Positions 17,677 through 19,023 of a stretch of 19,023 nucleotides of DNA are shown piece by piece (position 1 is the stretch's first letter; the number at the start of each line of letters is the position of its first letter). The translations under genes were made by a program, and so were the position numbers. Source of the DNA: AG41 sp965653495 (GTDB lineage Bacteria; Gemmatimonadota; Gemmatimonadetes; Gemmatimonadales; GWC2-71-9); NCBI GenBank assembly GCA_965653495.1, contig CBFHAJ010000070.1:1-19023 (forward strand), written 5' to 3'. The notes beneath the pieces are model-generated. The model had not been told where the DNA came from, made no database searches, and saw only the letters and a list, made by a program, of their open reading frames with translations.

Positions 17677-18504
17677 TCACGGGACGACCACCTCGACCGA
17701 ATCCCGCACGGTCGGACTGGGCAGGACGACCTCCGGCGCGAGATCTTCGCGCTCGGTCGACAGCTCGAACCTCAGACGGTACCGCCCGGGCGGGAGGGCG
17801 CTGATCGGGAGCGCGTAGCGCGGCTCCATCGTGTAGTACACGCCGAGCGGGGCCTTCACTTCACTGAGGACCTTCCCCGCCGGATTGAGCAGCACGGCGT
17901 GCGCCGTCCCGATGTAGGCCGCGTTCCCCTGCTGCGACACCCGGCTCCACACCACGAGCGAATCCCCCACCACCGCCGCCCGCACGTGGGACAACGCGAC
18001 CCCCGTATGCACCGCCCCTTTGCGGAAAAACACGCCGATGATGGTGCGCACCTCGAGTGTGAGCCCGACTTTCACCCGGGCCGTATCGACGGCGCCCGCC
18101 ACTGGCAGCTGCCCGCCTTTGGCCGAGATCACGAGGCGGGCCCAGTACTCCCCGTCGGCGAGCCCGGCGGGAGGGGTGGCGAGCAGGCGGACGGTCTGGC
18201 GCTCCAGCGGCGGCACCGTCAGCCGCCGCGGAAACGCTTGAATCCAGGCGGCGGCCGAAGGGCTCGCCGAATCGGGGTGATCGACCGCCTGTACCACCTG
18301 GCGCCCCAGCGAGTCAGTCACCGGGTAGCCGTAAAAGAAGGAGATCGCGATCTCGGCGGGTTCCGTGTTCGGATTGTACAGCAGCACGGCGCCGCTGCGC
18401 GTGCGGGCGTCCATGAACACCGCATGGGGCGCGATCACGACGCCCTGCCCTGCCAGCCGCGCGGCCCAGCCCAGCAGTGCCAGGCACACTGTGCGGTGTT
18501 TCAT
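17677..18504 (-). CDS. PapD-like periplasmic chaperone, 275 aa
   Basis: A short signal peptide ends near LAGQ (residues 1-20). The N-terminal Ig-like domain contains the chaperone pattern: ARTRSGAVLLYNPNTEPAEI (about 33-52), an edge strand with WIQAFPRRLTVPPLERQTVRL (87-107), and GLADGEYWARLVIS (114-127) in place of the classical LPxDRES motif. This DGEYWARL form is what alternative (non-PapD-type) fimbrial chaperones tend to show. A second Ig-like domain follows (about 165-275). By family it would cap and fold subunits by donating a strand, then deliver them to the usher next door. It overlaps the subunit gene in ATGA (18501-18504). The remaining uncertainty is whether it is a true chaperone or a structural Ig protein. 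Confidence 0.75.
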   Translation of the reverse strand: MKHRTVCLALLGWAARLAGQGVVIAPHAVFMDARTRSGAVLLYNPNTEPAEIAISFFYGYPVTDSLGRQVVQAVDHPDSASPSAAAWIQAFPRRLTVPPLERQTVRLLATPPAGLADGEYWARLVISAKGGQLPVAGAVDTARVKVGLTLEVRTIIGVFFRKGAVHTGVALSHVRAAVVGDSLVVWSRVSQQGNAAYIGTAHAVLLNPAGKVLSEVKAPLGVYYTMEPRYALPISALPPGRYRLRFELSTEREDLAPEVVLPSPTVRDSVEVVVP

Positions 18505-18965
18505 GGGAACGTCGCCAGGTTGAGCGTGATGGTTCCGGTGTAGGAGCCGGCGGGCTGCGTCGGCGCGGGACTCGCCGTGCCGCCGAGGAATACCGACCCC
18601 CGCCCCTGTCCACTGAAAGTGATGACGAACGGCTGCATCGGATCGAACGCAACCTGGCTCCCGATATTCTGGGACTGGGAGTACCCGGCATCGCTCCCTC
18701 CGAACGCGAGCGGGAGCGTGGCGCCGGCGGGTCCCGTCAGGACCGAGGGCAGCGTGAACGTCACTTGACCCTGGGTGTCGTGCGGCCCGCCAACGTCAAA
18801 TCGCCCGCTCTTCGCCGGGTCCGTCCGCAGTACTTGCGACGGGATGCCGGGGATGAGCGTCCCGAAGGCGAGCGGTTGGATACCCGTCACCGTGAGCGGA
18901 CGTTGCCCGGCGAGCGGCGCGAAGATCGCTGCCGTCAGCCCACACACCAGCCATGCATGTCTCAT
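18501..18965 (-). CDS. DUF4402-like fimbrial/surface subunit, 154 aa
   Basis: A signal peptide spans residues 1-21 (LVCGLTAAIFAPLAGQ). The mature protein starts LTVTGIQPLAFGTLIPG, a hallmark opening of DUF4402 proteins, and ends with GSVFLGGTASPAPTQPAGSYTGTITLNLA, the closing beta-hairpin of the same family. Its size and fold fit a pilin-like subunit. The gene is first in the visible cluster and overlaps the chaperone start by four bases, so subunit and chaperone are made together. A GGAG site lies about 11 bases upstream of the ATG. A subunit role rests on family resemblance and gene neighbourhood. Confidence 0.8.
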   Translation of the reverse strand: MRHAWLVCGLTAAIFAPLAGQRPLTVTGIQPLAFGTLIPGIPSQVLRTDPAKSGRFDVGGPHDTQGQVTFTLPSVLTGPAGATLPLAFGGSDAGYSQSQNIGSQVAFDPMQPFVITFSGQGRGSVFLGGTASPAPTQPAGSYTGTITLNLATFP

Positions 18966-18992
18966 GACGCGGGCCTCTCCTGTGTGGCAGCG

Positions 18993-19023
18993 CCGGCAGA
19001 GGGACCACCCGACCCTCTGCCGG
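18993..19023 (-). promoter_or_regulatory. Perfect 11-bp hairpin upstream of the DUF4402-like gene
   Basis: Arms CCGGCAGAGGG (18993-19003) and CCCTCTGCCGG (19013-19023) pair perfectly over a 9-nt loop and may extend past the window edge. No T-run follows on the minus strand. It could be a 5'-leader structure of the subunit mRNA, the terminator of a gene beyond the edge, or a dyad operator. It begins 28 bp before the start codon. Confidence 0.5.

Overview
This GC-rich window carries few, densely packed genes for two kinds of job: phosphorelay signalling in the cytoplasm, and very large secreted or outer-membrane proteins. Signal peptides that end in Ala-Gln, DUF11/SdrD-type surface proteins, outer-membrane barrel signatures and long multi-domain histidine kinases suggest a Gram-negative bacterium, most likely Gemmatimonadota or a similar soil or sediment lineage. 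The taxonomy is inference; no marker gene (rRNA, ribosomal protein) is present.

Layout, left to right. (1) 1-421, plus strand: the C-terminal receiver domain of a protein that starts before the window. (2) 418-8176, minus strand: a four-gene operon read right to left, with a 64-aa zinc ribbon, a 168-aa DUF11-like exported protein, a 407-aa exported DUF11 protein and a 1932-aa DUF11/SdrD/Ig-like/beta-barrel giant. (3) 8358-10298, minus strand: an exported protein with autotransporter-type (PATR) repeats and a C-terminal DUF11 module. (4) 10431-11831, minus strand: an NtrC-family sigma-54 activator. Divergent from it is 11897-14982, plus strand: a lone receiver overlapping a 905-aa HPt-GAF-PAS-kinase-REC-REC hybrid. 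(5) 15034-18965, minus strand: a compact cluster resembling a chaperone-usher pilus system (DUF4402-like subunit, PapD-like chaperone, usher-like outer-membrane protein with Cna-B/SdrD-type modules at its C-terminus). There is no gene-free stretch over 300 bases. The two longest gaps (8177-8357 and 10299-10430) hold regulatory signals.

The most interesting result is a candidate regulon. A tripartite operator, GTTACCG-N2-CGGTAAC-N5-yGGTAAy, occurs in the same orientation at 8311-8338 and 10404-10431. Downstream of each copy is a good -24/-12 (sigma-54) promoter match (8208-8223 and 10314-10329), which puts the operators about 100-140 bp upstream of the predicted transcription starts, the normal spacing for bacterial enhancers. 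The gene immediately beside one operator is an NtrC-type activator. The economical model is: hybrid kinase and lone receiver -> NtrC-type activator -> two sigma-54 promoters -> one PATR/DUF11 surface protein plus a four-gene DUF11/barrel operon. The operator, promoters and gene order are read from sequence; the link between the regulator and these sites is inference.

The chaperone-usher-like cluster has its promoter at or beyond the right edge, so whether it belongs to the same regulon cannot be judged here.
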